A stretch of 64,000 nucleotides of DNA from Roseateles_B sp041905785 (GCA_041905785.1 JAYRKJ010000025.1:1-64000); one strand, 5' to 3'. Positions 34,076 through 42,797 are shown, counted from the stretch's first letter. Numbers and translations are program-made. The notes: generated by a model from the sequence alone, not told the origin.

Positions 34076-34741
34076 ATGCCCTTGCGTCCAGGAGCATCCA
34101 CATCGCGGTGGTCCTGCCTGACTGCGGCACAGGTGCTGCGATCCAGACCATGGTGGCCCTGTCTGACTGCAGCACAGGTGCTGCGGTCCACCCTGCGGTG
34201 GCCCAGCCTGACTGTGGCACTGGCGCTGCGATCCACACCGCGGTGGTCCTGCCTGACTGCGGCACCGGTGCTGCTGATGTGGGGGCCGGCCCCGGCGGCC
34301 GCGGACAGCCCGCCCGCCCAAACCGGCGCCGAGCTGGTCCTTTACCGCTGCGGCGCGCAGGGCCGCGAGCTGCGCAACACGCCCTGTCCTGCCGAAACGG
34401 GCGCCAGCCAGGTTCTGCATTTCGACCCTGACGATGCCGATGCCGCCCGGCAGGCCCGTGAGCGCGTGCACCAGGAGAGCCTGCAGCTTGATCGCACGCG
34501 CCGCGAACGCGAGGCCCAGGCAAGGGCGGAACAGCGGGCCCCCAGAGGCGCTCTCATCAACGCCAGGCCGCCGCCACCCACGGCCTCTGCCGCAGCGCCT
34601 GTGGCAGGCCCCTCGCATCGCACGGCCAGATCGCGCCCCGGCAAGCAGCACCAGGCGCCCTCACACCACGCCCAGCAGCAAGACAAAGGGCGCCGTGATG
34701 CCACGCCACCAGCGCCCGGGACCAAGGCGGACGAGCGCTGA
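34076..34741 (+). CDS. Probable exported DUF4124-like protein with N-terminal tandem repeats
   Basis: 221 residues if ATG 34076 is the start; the start is uncertain. The middle (AELVLYRCGAQGRELRNTPC) resembles the DUF4124 family of small periplasmic proteins, with two cysteines. It is followed by a long R/E/Q-rich helix and a disordered P/A tail. Before the domain is AAPVLLMWGPAPAAADS, which looks like the end of a signal peptide. That signal-like segment is the last of four 15-residue repeats encoded by the 45-bp tandem repeat at 34109-34275. No SD is clear. It may be the real start is nearer 34240. Confidence 0.5.
   Translation: MPLRPGASTSRWSCLTAAQVLRSRPWWPCLTAAQVLRSTLRWPSLTVALALRSTPRWSCLTAAPVLLMWGPAPAAADSPPAQTGAELVLYRCGAQGRELRNTPCPAETGASQVLHFDPDDADAARQARERVHQESLQLDRTRREREAQARAEQRAPRGALINARPPPPTASAAAPVAGPSHRTARSRPGKQHQAPSHHAQQQDKGRRDATPPAPGTKADER
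34109..34275 (+). repeat. 45-bp tandem repeat, about 3.7 copies, in frame
   Basis: Units begin TGGTCCTGCCTGACTGCGGC at 34109, 34154, 34199 and 34244, with about 75-90 percent identity between units. 45 bp equals 15 codons, so the repeats keep reading frame (RWSCLTAA-type units). The last unit diverges into the likely signal peptide of the DUF4124-like gene. Confidence 0.85.
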
Positions 34742-34766
34742 CGGGGCAAGCAGGACGGACAGGCCG

Positions 34767-34858
34767 AGCGACCAGCGACCAGCGACCAGCGACCAGCGAC
34801 CAACGCCCCTCGCGCTCGCAGGGGCGGCACGGGTGGCACGGGTTGCACGGGTTGCACA
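34767..34858 (+). repeat. Two short tandem repeat tracts
   Basis: AGCGACC repeated five times (7-bp unit) at about 34767-34802, then GGCACGGGT/TGCACGGGT repeated four times (9-10-bp unit) at about 34826-34858. They occupy the gap between the DUF4124-like gene and the cobalamin riboswitch; no gene or terminator is apparent in that gap. Confidence 0.7.
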
Positions 34859-34982
34859 CGAGGTCACAACCGGCACTGCGCCGCATTGACGGCGCCGGCC
34901 CGCTGCCCTGGACCGGCTTGAGGCTCGTCAGGTGCAGAGCCCTGCCGCCATGCGCCGCAAGCTGCACTAGAATGCGCGCTGT

Positions 34983-35188
34983 TGGTGCTCGCCCGGACCT
35001 GTCGGTCAGGGCAGTTAAACGGGAATCAGAAGGGAAGGCTTCCACGAGGCTGACCTAAGCTGAGCTGTCCCCGCAACGGTAAGCGGACAAGGTCGCAAGG
35101 CCTTCAGTTGCTGCACAGGAGTCCACTGGCGCCCCAAGGCGCTGGGAAGGACGCAGGAACGCGATCCGCCAGCCCGGATACCGGCCAA
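34983..35188 (+). promoter_or_regulatory. Cobalamin (AdoCbl) riboswitch
   Basis: Conserved landmarks are in order: GCAGTTAAACGGGAATCAG, the core AGCTGTCCCCGCAACGGTAA (B12 box region), GGGAAGGACGC, and the closing AGCCCGGATACCGGCC. It lies just upstream of btuB with about 90 bp to its ATG. Binding of cobalamin would lower expression of btuB and, if transcription reads through, of the long cob/btu gene set downstream. No SD is seen before the btuB ATG, which fits control of ribosome access. Confidence 0.95.
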
Positions 35189-35280
35189 CGGGTGAGGCGT
35201 CTGTGCAAGCAGCGCCTCGTTTTCACAGGAGCCTGCGGGGAAGCTGGCACCTGGATCGTCTCGTTGTCCCGCTTTCTCTC

Positions 35281-37236
35281 ATGTCCGCTTCGATTCTGCG
35301 TGCTGCACGCCTGCCTTCGGCTGCGCGCCTGCCGGCCTCCGTCCGTCCCACCCTCCCCCTGAAGGCCCTGAGCGTTCTTTCGCTGAGCCTGCTGGCCGCC
35401 ACGGCGCAGGCCCAGGAACCGTCCAACAAGCTGGGCCAGGTCCTGGTGACCGCCACCCGCTCCAAGCTCGACCTGAGCCAGGTGTTGGCCGACGTCACCG
35501 TGCTGACCCGCGCCGACATCGAACGCCAGGGCTTCGGCAACCTGGTGGACCTGCTGGGCCGCCAGTCCTGCGTCGAGCTCGTGCGCAACGGCAACATCGG
35601 CAGCAATACCAGCCTCTTCCTGCGCGGCGCCAACACCCAGCACACCCTGCTGCTGGTGGACGGCGTGCGCATGGACACCCAGTCCGGCTCCGGCGGCGCG
35701 GCCTGGGAAGCCATTCCCCTGGCCCAGATCGAGCGCGTCGAGATCGTGCGCGGGGCGGCCAGCAGCGTCTATGGCTCGGATGCCGTCTCCGGCGTGATCC
35801 AGGTCTTCACCCGCAAGGGCAAGAGCAAGCCCAGCATCGAGATCGGCGCGGGCGTGGGCAGCCTGGGCCTGGTCAAGGGTGACCTCAGCATCAGCGGCAC
35901 CGCCGGCGCCCTTGACTACGCCCTGAGTCTGGCCCAGGAAGCGGCTGACGGCTTCAATATCCGCAAGGTCGCCTTGGACCCCAAGGACCCCGGCTATGTG
36001 CCGGACGTCGACGGCTGGCGCAGCCACAGCGCCAACGCCCGCCTGGGCTACCAGCTGGACAAGGGCCAGCGCCTGGAGCTGGTCAACACTTACAGCTCGG
36101 TGGACAGCGCCTACGATGCTTCGGCGAAGCCCAAGCCCGGCGTCGACGACCGCAACCTGCACAGCACCCGCGCCACCCGCGCCCTGTGGAGCGGCCAATG
36201 GAGTCCGGACTGGCAGACCGAAGCCAGCGTCGGCGACTCGCGCGAGCGCTATGAAACCCAGAGCAACAAGGCATCGACCTACCTGACCGAAACCCAGATC
36301 AGGCAGTACACCCTGGGCAGCAGCATCAAGCTGGCCGTGGGCCAGCTCAACGCCGTGCTGGAGCGCCGCGAGGACAAGCTGCTCAACTCCGGCCTGATGC
36401 CAGCCACCGGTGGCCAGGCCAGCCGCCACCAGAACGCCGTCGCCGCCAGCTATCTCTTCAGCGACAAGCAGTTCGACGCCCAGTTCCACCTGCGCCATGA
36501 CCAGGACAGCGAGTTCGGCGGCATCAACACCGGAACCCTGGCGGCAGGCTGGCGCTTCCTGCCCGGTTTGCGCGCCTGGGCCAGCGCCGGCACCGCCTTC
36601 CGCGCGCCCACCCTCTACCAAAGCTACAGCGAATACGGCCCCAAGCCCGGCGTCGCGGCCCTCAGCCCCGAGCGTGGCCGCAACACCGAGGTGGGCCTCA
36701 ACTGGAGCCAGGGTGACAGCGAGCTGGGCCTCACCGTCTACCGCAATCGCATCCGCGACCTGATCACCTGGGACAGCGGATTTGCCGCCAACTGCGTCTC
36801 GCAATGGGGTGGCTGCTACGGCAATCTGGCCAAGGTGCGCCTGCAGGGCGTGAGCCTGCAGGGCGAGACCCAGATCGCCGGCCTGCGCGTGCAGGGCTCG
36901 CTGGACTGGCAGGATCCGCGCGACCTCGGCACCGACAAGGTGCTGGGCCGCCGCGCCAAGAAGCACGGCAGCCTGCGCGTGGAAAAGACGCTGAACCAGT
37001 GGTCCGGCGGCATCCAGCTCCAGGCCCATGGCCGCCGCTTCGACGACCATGCCAACACCAAGCCCCTGGGCGGCTACAGCCTGGTCAACCTGGACCTCAG
37101 CTACCGCGTGAACTCGCAGCTGCGCCTGCAGGCCAATCTCGACAATGCCTTCAACAAGGACTACGAGACGGCCAAGGGCTATGCGCAGGCACCGCGCACG
37201 CTGTTCATCGGCGTGCGCTTCACCCCCTCGCTGTGA
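35281..37236 (+). CDS. btuB: TonB-dependent cobalamin receptor BtuB
   Basis: 651 residues from ATG 35281. A signal peptide (LKALSVLSLSLLAATAQAQ) is followed by a TonB box-like segment, the plug domain (DVTVLTRADIERQG, LRGANTQHTLLLVDGVRM, VEIVRGAASSVYGSDAVSGV) and a 22-strand-type barrel ending in FIGVRFTPSL. Outer-membrane uptake of cobalamin. The preceding AdoCbl riboswitch and the following transporter genes make B12 the likely substrate. The ATG lacks a clear Shine-Dalgarno. Confidence 0.95.
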   Translation: MSASILRAARLPSAARLPASVRPTLPLKALSVLSLSLLAATAQAQEPSNKLGQVLVTATRSKLDLSQVLADVTVLTRADIERQGFGNLVDLLGRQSCVELVRNGNIGSNTSLFLRGANTQHTLLLVDGVRMDTQSGSGGAAWEAIPLAQIERVEIVRGAASSVYGSDAVSGVIQVFTRKGKSKPSIEIGAGVGSLGLVKGDLSISGTAGALDYALSLAQEAADGFNIRKVALDPKDPGYVPDVDGWRSHSANARLGYQLDKGQRLELVNTYSSVDSAYDASAKPKPGVDDRNLHSTRATRALWSGQWSPDWQTEASVGDSRERYETQSNKASTYLTETQIRQYTLGSSIKLAVGQLNAVLERREDKLLNSGLMPATGGQASRHQNAVAASYLFSDKQFDAQFHLRHDQDSEFGGINTGTLAAGWRFLPGLRAWASAGTAFRAPTLYQSYSEYGPKPGVAALSPERGRNTEVGLNWSQGDSELGLTVYRNRIRDLITWDSGFAANCVSQWGGCYGNLAKVRLQGVSLQGETQIAGLRVQGSLDWQDPRDLGTDKVLGRRAKKHGSLRVEKTLNQWSGGIQLQAHGRRFDDHANTKPLGGYSLVNLDLSYRVNSQLRLQANLDNAFNKDYETAKGYAQAPRTLFIGVRFTPSL

Positions 37237-37273
37237 TCCAGTGCCCCTTTGCGGGCTCCACGCCCGCGCATAG

Positions 37274-37322
37274 GGGCACGCAAAAGTGCACGCAAGAGGG
37301 CACGAAAAAAGGGCACGCAAGG
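37274..37322 (+). repeat. 12-bp degenerate tandem repeat
   Basis: Four units of the form GGGCACGCAAAA (GGGCACGCAAAA, GTGCACGCAAGA, GGGCACGAAAAAA, GGGCACGCAAGG) in the btuB-cobU gap. Confidence 0.7.
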
Positions 37323-37330
37323 CGCGCGCC

Positions 37331-37363
37331 CGTAGACCCGGCAAAGCCGGATCCTCGGGCGTC
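37331..37363. repeat. Dispersed palindromic repeat, copy 1
   Basis: 33 bp containing CCCGGCAAAGCCGGATCCTC and then GGGCGTC, with a self-complementary core (CCGGC/GCCGG). It matches 43148-43180 with three differences. Lies just before cobU. Reads like a REP-type element. Confidence 0.75.
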
Positions 37364-37402
37364 GCCGGGTCCATGCAGACTGGCGCGGAAAGGTCCAAGA
37401 GT

Positions 37403-37954
37403 ATGGCGAGTCAGGCACACACGCTCATCGTCGGCGGCCAGCGCAGCGGCAAGTCGCGCCAGGCCGAGCAACTGGCCCTGGCCTGGGCGCGCGAGCCCGG
37501 GCACGGCGTCTGCGTGATCGCCACGGCCGAGGCCCATGACGAGGAGATGCGCCAGCGCATCGCCCGCCACCGGGCCGAGCGCCCGGCCGGCTTTGCCACC
37601 GTCGAGGCTCCGCTGCACCTGGCTCAGGCCCTGCAGTCGGCGGCAGCGCCGGGACGCTTGCTGATCGTGGACTGCCTGACCCTGTGGCTCACCAACTGGC
37701 TGATGCCCATGGACGGGCAGCCCAGGCGCGAGGCCTGGGAGCTGGCCTCGCAGGCCCTGCTGGCGGCGCTGCCCGAGTTGGCGTCGCCCGTGGTTTTCGT
37801 CTCCAACGAGGTGGGCTGGGGCGTGATGCCCCTGGGCCGGGAGGTGCGCGAGTATGCCGATGAACTGGGCCGACTGAACCAGGCAGTGGCGCGCCGCTGC
37901 GCGCAGCTGACCTTGATGGTGGCCGGCCAGGCCTGGACCCGGCCTGTCGATTGA
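37403..37954 (+). CDS. cobU: Adenosylcobinamide kinase / adenosylcobinamide-phosphate guanylyltransferase
   Basis: 183 residues from ATG 37403 (ATG 37373 is possible). P-loop GGQRSGKSRQAEQLA close to the N-terminus, ATAEAHDEEMRQRIARH, and the VSNEVGWGVMP block that contains conserved residues of CobU/CobP. Phosphorylates adenosylcobinamide and transfers GMP from GTP, step one of nucleotide-loop assembly. Followed by btuF with about 70 bp between. Confidence 0.95.
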   Translation: MASQAHTLIVGGQRSGKSRQAEQLALAWAREPGHGVCVIATAEAHDEEMRQRIARHRAERPAGFATVEAPLHLAQALQSAAAPGRLLIVDCLTLWLTNWLMPMDGQPRREAWELASQALLAALPELASPVVFVSNEVGWGVMPLGREVREYADELGRLNQAVARRCAQLTLMVAGQAWTRPVD

Positions 37955-38022
37955 TGTGGGCGCGCCCGGCTCGACATGCGGGGCATGCACGGCAAGGGCG
38001 CGAAGCAACAAGGACGACTGAG

Positions 38023-38994
38023 ATGAACAAGCTGATGGGCCATCTGATGGGCAAGACCCGACCCCTCGGGCAATTTCTGCCCGCGGCCCTGCTGTGCCTG
38101 GCGACGGCGCTGTCCGGCCCCGCCGCGCAGGCCGCTGCCGTCCAGCTCAAGGACGATCGCGGCGTGAGTGTCTCGCTGCCGGAGCTGCCACGCCGCATCG
38201 TCAGCCTGCTGCCCTCGCTGACCGAATCCGTCTGCGCACTGGGCGAATGCGCGCGCCTGGTCGGCGTGGACCGCTATTCCAACTTTCCGGCCTCCGTCCA
38301 GCCCCTGCCCAAGCTGGGCAGCCTGGAGGACACCAGCATCGAGAGCATCGTGGCGCTCAAGCCCGACCTGGTGCTGGTGGCCATCTCCTCGCGCCTGACC
38401 GACCGCCTGGAGGCCCTGGGGCTCAAGGTCGTGGCCCTGGAGCCCAAGACCCACGCCGATGTGCAGCGCGTGCTCGGCAAGGTCGCGCTGCTGCTGGGCA
38501 AGCCGCAGGCTGGCGCCCAGGTCTGGCAAAAGATTGACGACGCCATCCACGAGGCCGCCGCCAGCCTGCCGCCCGCGGCCCGGCAGATGAGCGTCTATTA
38601 CGAGGTGGACAGCGCCCCCTACGCCGCCGGCACCAGCTCCTTCATCGGTGAGACGCTCACCCGGCTGGGCGCCCGCAACATCGTTCCCGCCGAGCTGGGC
38701 CCCTTTCCCAAGTTGAATCCTGAGTTCGTGGTGCGCGCCAATCCGCAGCTCATCATGGTGGGCCAGCGCAGCGCGCCGGGCCTGCCGCAGCGGCCGGGCT
38801 GGAACGGCATTCAGGCCGTGCGCAACCAGCGCATCTGCGTCTGGCTGCCGGACGAGTCCGACGTGCTGGTGCGCCCCGGCCCTCGCATGGCCGAGGCCGC
38901 CGCACTGATGGCGCGCTGCATGCGCCAGGCCGCAGCCGGGCCCGTCCCGCTGCCGACCACGCCCTTCACCGCCCCTGCGGGCGGCATGCGGTAA
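38023..38994 (+). CDS. btuF: Periplasmic cobalamin-binding protein BtuF
   Basis: 323 residues from ATG 38023 with AAGGA upstream. A signal peptide (FLPAALLCLATALSGPAAQA) leads into a helical-backbone binding protein of the BtuF/FecB type: RIVSLLPSLTESVCALG, LVGVDRYSNFP, SIESIVALKPDLVLV. It delivers cobalamin to the BtuCD importer encoded next. A proline-rich tail follows the folded domain. Confidence 0.92.
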   Translation: MNKLMGHLMGKTRPLGQFLPAALLCLATALSGPAAQAAAVQLKDDRGVSVSLPELPRRIVSLLPSLTESVCALGECARLVGVDRYSNFPASVQPLPKLGSLEDTSIESIVALKPDLVLVAISSRLTDRLEALGLKVVALEPKTHADVQRVLGKVALLLGKPQAGAQVWQKIDDAIHEAAASLPPAARQMSVYYEVDSAPYAAGTSSFIGETLTRLGARNIVPAELGPFPKLNPEFVVRANPQLIMVGQRSAPGLPQRPGWNGIQAVRNQRICVWLPDESDVLVRPGPRMAEAAALMARCMRQAAAGPVPLPTTPFTAPAGGMR

Positions 38995-39009
38995 AGGGGG
39001 GGCTCAGCC

Positions 39010-40002
39010 ATGAAACCCTGGACCCTGCTGCTGTTGCTGCTGCTGATCGCCACCGGGCTGTGCCTGGCCGGCGTGGCCGTGGGCAGCACCGGCTTTTCCA
39101 TCGACATCCTCAGCGCCCAGGACGCCTTGCAGGAGCAGATCCTGTGGCAGATCCGCTTCCCGCGCTCGGTCGGCTCCTTGCTGGCCGGCGCGCTGCTGGG
39201 TCTGGGCGGCGCCATCGCGCAAGGCCTGTTCCGCAATCCGCTGGCCGACCCCTACCTGCTGGGCGCCTCGGCCGGCGCCTCGCTGGGCGTGGCCATCCTG
39301 CTGGTGGCGATCGGGGTCAGCCCGGGTGCGGTGGCCGTGCTGCTGCGCATCGGCCTCACCGGCACGGCCTTCATCGGCGCACTGGCCGGTGTAAGCCTGA
39401 CTCTGCTGCTGGCGCGCGGCGTCGAGCAGTCCATACGCCTGCTGCTGGCCGGGGTGATCGTGGGCGTGGTGCTGTTCGCACTGACCTCGCTGCTGACCCT
39501 GATGACGCCGGACATCATGCGTCCCATGCAGGCCTTCATGCTGGGCACCAGCGGCTTCCTGACCTGGACCTCGGTCTGGGTGCTGGCACCCGCGCTGCTG
39601 CTGTGCCTGCTGGGCGGCATCGGAGCCAGCCGTGCGCTGGACGCGCTGACCCTGGGCGAGGCCACGGCCCGCTCGCTGGGCCTGCACCTGTCCATGATCC
39701 GCCTCTTCCTGATCGCCGTGCTGGCCCTGGCCACGGGCGCTGCGGTGGCCCAGGCCGGGCTGATCGCCTTCGTGGGCCTGGTGGCACCTCACCTCGTGCG
39801 CAGCCGCGTGCTCTGCACCCATGGCTGGCTGCTGCTGCTTTCCGCCCTGACCGGCGGCTGCCTGCTGCTCTCGGCCGACATCGTCGCCCGCTGGGTGATC
39901 GCCCCGCAGGAGCTGCCGGTGGGCGTGGTGACCTCGCTGCTGGGCGGCGCCTACCTGCTGCTGCTGATGCATCGCGGGCCTCTGTCGGAGAAGCGGGCAT
40001 GA
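39010..40002 (+). CDS. btuC: Cobalamin ABC transporter permease BtuC
   Basis: 330 residues, FecCD family, with about ten membrane helices. Diagnostic segments: WQIRFPRSVGSLLAGALLGLGGAIAQGLFRNPLADPYLLG and AQAGLIAFVGLVAPHLVR (coupling helix region). Forms the inner-membrane channel with the ATPase gene that overlaps it by 4 bp (ATGA at 39999). Confidence 0.95.
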   Translation: MKPWTLLLLLLLIATGLCLAGVAVGSTGFSIDILSAQDALQEQILWQIRFPRSVGSLLAGALLGLGGAIAQGLFRNPLADPYLLGASAGASLGVAILLVAIGVSPGAVAVLLRIGLTGTAFIGALAGVSLTLLLARGVEQSIRLLLAGVIVGVVLFALTSLLTLMTPDIMRPMQAFMLGTSGFLTWTSVWVLAPALLLCLLGGIGASRALDALTLGEATARSLGLHLSMIRLFLIAVLALATGAAVAQAGLIAFVGLVAPHLVRSRVLCTHGWLLLLSALTGGCLLLSADIVARWVIAPQELPVGVVTSLLGGAYLLLLMHRGPLSEKRA

Positions 40003-40850
40003 ACCTCGGACTCCAGCTCCCCAGCGCCTTTGAAGTGGACCTGATGGGACTGCAGCTGCAGGGCCATCCGGTGCTCAAGAGCCTGTACAGCGCCATCCCC
40101 CGCGCGCGCTGGACGGCCATCGTCGGCCCCAACGGCGCCGGCAAGTCCACGCTGCTGCGCGCCATGGCTGCTCTGCTGCCCGCGCAGGGCCGCATCGACT
40201 TCCTGGGCAAGCCGCTGGGCGACTGGGTGCCCAAGGCGCGAGCCCGGGCGCTGTCCTGGCTGGGCCAGAACGAAAGCGGCGGCGACGACCTCAGCGCCTA
40301 TGAAGTCGTGATGCTGGGCCGCCTGCCGCACCAGGCCTGGCTGGCGCCGCCCAGCGCCGAGGACCACGAAGCCGTGGCCCAGGCCATGCGCCAGACCCAG
40401 TGCTGGGACTGGCGCGAGCGCCGCCTGCAGCGGCTCTCCGGCGGCGAGCGCCAGCGCGTGCTGCTGGCCCGGGCCCTGGCCGTGCGCGCCGAAGTGCTGC
40501 TGATGGACGAGCCGCTGGCGCATCTGGACCCGCCGCACCAGGCCGACTGGCTGGACTGCGTGCGCAGCCTCACGGCACAAGGCCGCACGGTGATCAGCGT
40601 GCTGCATGAGCTCAACATCGCGCTGCAGGCCGACGAGCTGGTGGTGATGGCAGCCGGCCAGGTCCGGCACCAGGGCGCCCCGGCCGACCCCGCCACGCAC
40701 CGGGCTCTGCAGGCCGTCTTCGACGATCGCCTGCAGATCCTGCAGGTGCAGGGCCAGTGGCTGGCCCTGCCCTTCAGCCCGGCGCGCGCAAATCCTGCCC
40801 CCGCAGGCGCCGAACTCGCCGCCGTGCTGCCGCTGCGTCGCCCCAACTGA
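39999..40850 (+). CDS. btuD: Cobalamin ABC transporter ATP-binding protein BtuD
   Basis: 283 residues. Walker A GPNGAGKS, Q-loop in LGQNES, ABC signature RLSGGERQRVLLARAL, Walker B LLMDEPLAHLD and switch His in VLHELNIAL are all intact. Powers BtuC. The C-terminal ~35 residues past the ATPase core are P/A-rich. Start codon overlaps the btuC stop. Confidence 0.95.
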   Translation: MNLGLQLPSAFEVDLMGLQLQGHPVLKSLYSAIPRARWTAIVGPNGAGKSTLLRAMAALLPAQGRIDFLGKPLGDWVPKARARALSWLGQNESGGDDLSAYEVVMLGRLPHQAWLAPPSAEDHEAVAQAMRQTQCWDWRERRLQRLSGGERQRVLLARALAVRAEVLLMDEPLAHLDPPHQADWLDCVRSLTAQGRTVISVLHELNIALQADELVVMAAGQVRHQGAPADPATHRALQAVFDDRLQILQVQGQWLALPFSPARANPAPAGAELAAVLPLRRPN

Positions 40851-40869
40851 CCCCCATCCTGTCCAGACC

Positions 40870-42171
40870 ATGCCTCGCTGCCACGCCCTGATGGTCAGCG
40901 CCCCGGCCTCCGGCCAGGGCAAGACCAGCCTCACCGCCGCCATCGCCGCCCAGGCCCGCCGCCAGGGCCGCAGGGTGCGCGTCTTCAAGACCGGCCCGGA
41001 CTACCTGGACCCGATGATCCTGGAGCGCGCCAGCGGTGCGCCGGTCTACCAGCTGGACCTCTTCATGGGCGGCCTGCCCCACTGCCAGGCCCTGCTCGCA
41101 AAGGCGGCCGGGGAAGCCGAGCTGATCCTGGTCGAAGGCGTGATGGGCCTGTTCGACGGCGATCCCAGCAGCGCCGACCTGGCCGCAGCCTTCGGCTTGC
41201 CGGTGCTGGCCGTGCTGGACGCCTCGGCCATGGCGCAGACCTTTGCCGCGCTGGCCACGGGCCTGGCGCGCTACCGCAGCGACATCCGCGTGGCCGGCGT
41301 CGTGGCCAACCGCGTGGGCAGCGACGCGCATGCCCGCATGGTGGCGCAAGGCCTGCCGCAAGACCTGCCCCTGGTGGCTGCCCTGCGCCGCCAGAGCGAG
41401 CTCAGCCTGCCCGAGCGTCATCTGGGCCTGGTGCAGGCGCTCGAACTGCCGGGACTCGAAAGCCAGCTGCAGGCCTGGGCCAATGCCTGGGAGGCCGGCT
41501 GCGGCCTGGGCCAGGGTCTGGAGGCCGCACTCGCCCCCATCGATTTCCAGGCCCCCGTCCAGCCCGACCCTGGACGCCCCCTGTCCGGCCGCCGCATCGC
41601 CATCGCCCGCGATGCCTGCTTCAGCTTCATCTATCCCGCCAATGTGGACTGCCTGATCGAGCTGGGCGCGGAACTGCGCTTCTTCTCGCCCCTGGCCGGC
41701 GAGGTCATGCCGGACTGCGATGCGCTCTGGCTGCCCGGAGGCTACCCGGAGCTGCATGCCGAGGCGCTTGCCGCGCATCCCAGCTTCTTTGCCGAGCTGC
41801 GCCGCCATGCGGCTGTCGGCAAGCCGCTGCTGGCCGAATGCGGCGGCCTGCTGGTGCTGCTGGAACAGCTGGTCGACGCCGAGGGCAAGACCTGGCCCCT
41901 GGCCGGCCTGCTGCCCGGCACCGGCCATATGCAGCCGCGCCTCTCGGCCCTGGGGCTGCAGTCCATCGCCTGGCCGGAGGGCCTGCTGCGCGGCCACAGC
42001 TTTCACTACTCGACGCTGGAAACACCGCTGCAGCCCCTGGCGCAGGCCAGCAACCCCAATGGCGGCAAGACGCGGGAGGCGCTCTACCAGCGCGAATCGC
42101 TGAGAGCCAGCTACATCCACCACTACTTCCCCTCCAACGCTTCGGCCGTGGCGCAGTTCTTCCGCGCCTGA
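40870..42171 (+). CDS. cbiA: Cobyrinic acid a,c-diamide synthase
   Basis: 433 residues. An N-terminal dethiobiotin-synthetase-like ATPase (SAPASGQGKTSLTAA, FKTGPDYLDP) and a C-terminal class I glutamine amidotransferase domain with the catalytic Cys in LLAECGGLLVLLEQ (about 325) and His near HSFHYS. Amidates carboxylates a and c of cobyrinic acid (CbiA) or the hydrogenobyrinic acid equivalent (CobB); which substrate is used cannot be read from sequence. 19 bp after btuD. Confidence 0.95.
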   Translation: MPRCHALMVSAPASGQGKTSLTAAIAAQARRQGRRVRVFKTGPDYLDPMILERASGAPVYQLDLFMGGLPHCQALLAKAAGEAELILVEGVMGLFDGDPSSADLAAAFGLPVLAVLDASAMAQTFAALATGLARYRSDIRVAGVVANRVGSDAHARMVAQGLPQDLPLVAALRRQSELSLPERHLGLVQALELPGLESQLQAWANAWEAGCGLGQGLEAALAPIDFQAPVQPDPGRPLSGRRIAIARDACFSFIYPANVDCLIELGAELRFFSPLAGEVMPDCDALWLPGGYPELHAEALAAHPSFFAELRRHAAVGKPLLAECGGLLVLLEQLVDAEGKTWPLAGLLPGTGHMQPRLSALGLQSIAWPEGLLRGHSFHYSTLETPLQPLAQASNPNGGKTREALYQRESLRASYIHHYFPSNASAVAQFFRA

Positions 42172-42189
42172 GCTCCTGCCCTGACCACC

Positions 42190-42648
42190 ATGCTGCTCGA
42201 AACCGGATTCGCCCAGATCACCCAGGCCCTGCTGTGGCCCGTGCTGATCCTCGTCGCCCTGGGCTTTGCCTACGCCCTGTGGACGGCGGGCACCACCCTG
42301 ATGGATGCCGTGCTGCGCCGCCGCGGCCACCGCCTGCTTAAAGCCGAGCCCGAATGCCGGCTGGAGCAGTTGGAGCTGCAGGTGCTGCGCCAACTGGAGC
42401 CCGCCCGCCTGCTCGGCCGCGTCAGCCCGCTGCTGGGCCTGATCGCCACCATGGTGCCCCTGGGCCCGGCCCTGCAGCAGGTCGCCGCGGGCCAGGGTCA
42501 CCAGGCCCTGGCCGTGTTCGGCTCGGCCTTCTCGGGCGTGGTGCTGGCCATGACGGCCGCGGCCATCGCGCTGGTCGTCTACTCGGTGCGCCGCCGCTGG
42601 CTGCTGGCCGAGCTGCTGGACATCAAGCAGGAGAGGGGTTGGGCATGA
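42190..42648 (+). CDS. MotA/TolQ/ExbB-like proton-channel protein (HmuU-like)
   Basis: 152 residues with three hydrophobic segments. The last two (LLGLIATMVPLGPALQQVA and FGSAFSGVVLAMTAAAIALVVYSV) carry the ExbB/TolQ channel signature. Shorter than typical ExbB. Together with the downstream DUF2149 and CobN-like genes it mirrors the HmuU-HmuV-HmuS set of haem-uptake operons, so it probably energises that CobN-like protein rather than TonB. The stop overlaps a small coupled frame at 42645 (ATGA). Confidence 0.8.
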   Translation: MLLETGFAQITQALLWPVLILVALGFAYALWTAGTTLMDAVLRRRGHRLLKAEPECRLEQLELQVLRQLEPARLLGRVSPLLGLIATMVPLGPALQQVAAGQGHQALAVFGSAFSGVVLAMTAAAIALVVYSVRRRWLLAELLDIKQERGWA

Positions 42649-42797
42649 GCTCCGCACGGCCGCCCGAAGGGGCTCATTCCCGCCCGGCGGGACAGCACGC
42701 AGTGCGAAGGGTGCCCCAGGCACACGCCGCACGGCCGCCCGAAGGGGCTCATTCCCGCCTGGCGGGACAGCACGCCCTGCGAAAGGTGCCCCAATGA
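42645..42797 (+). CDS. Small 50-residue frame made of a 25-residue internal duplication
   Basis: ATG 42645 overlaps the stop of the ExbB-like gene and its TGA overlaps ATG 42794 of the DUF2149 gene (ATGA at both ends). It encodes two near-identical 25-residue units containing ARPPEGAHSR-AGQHA and KVPQ or RVPQ. It is either a real small peptide or a repeat insertion that preserves translational coupling. No family is known. Confidence 0.35.
   Translation: MSSARPPEGAHSRPAGQHAVRRVPQAHAARPPEGAHSRLAGQHALRKVPQ
42653..42793 (+). repeat. Direct duplication, two 66-bp copies at 75-bp spacing
   Basis: Copy 1 at 42653-42718 and copy 2 at 42728-42793, both starting CGCACGGCCGCCCGAAGGGG and ending GTGCCCCA, with about four mismatches. 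The 75-bp period is exactly 25 codons. The core GGCGGG/CCCGCC part is self-complementary. Confidence 0.85.

Noticed and set aside
34109..34275. CRISPR array
   Set aside because: The repeats are directly tandem with no spacers between them and vary from unit to unit.
35104..37398. 764-residue reverse frame opposite btuB
   Set aside because: A GC-rich antisense shadow (A/G/Q/V-rich, no motifs); btuB on the forward strand has a full TonB-receptor sequence.
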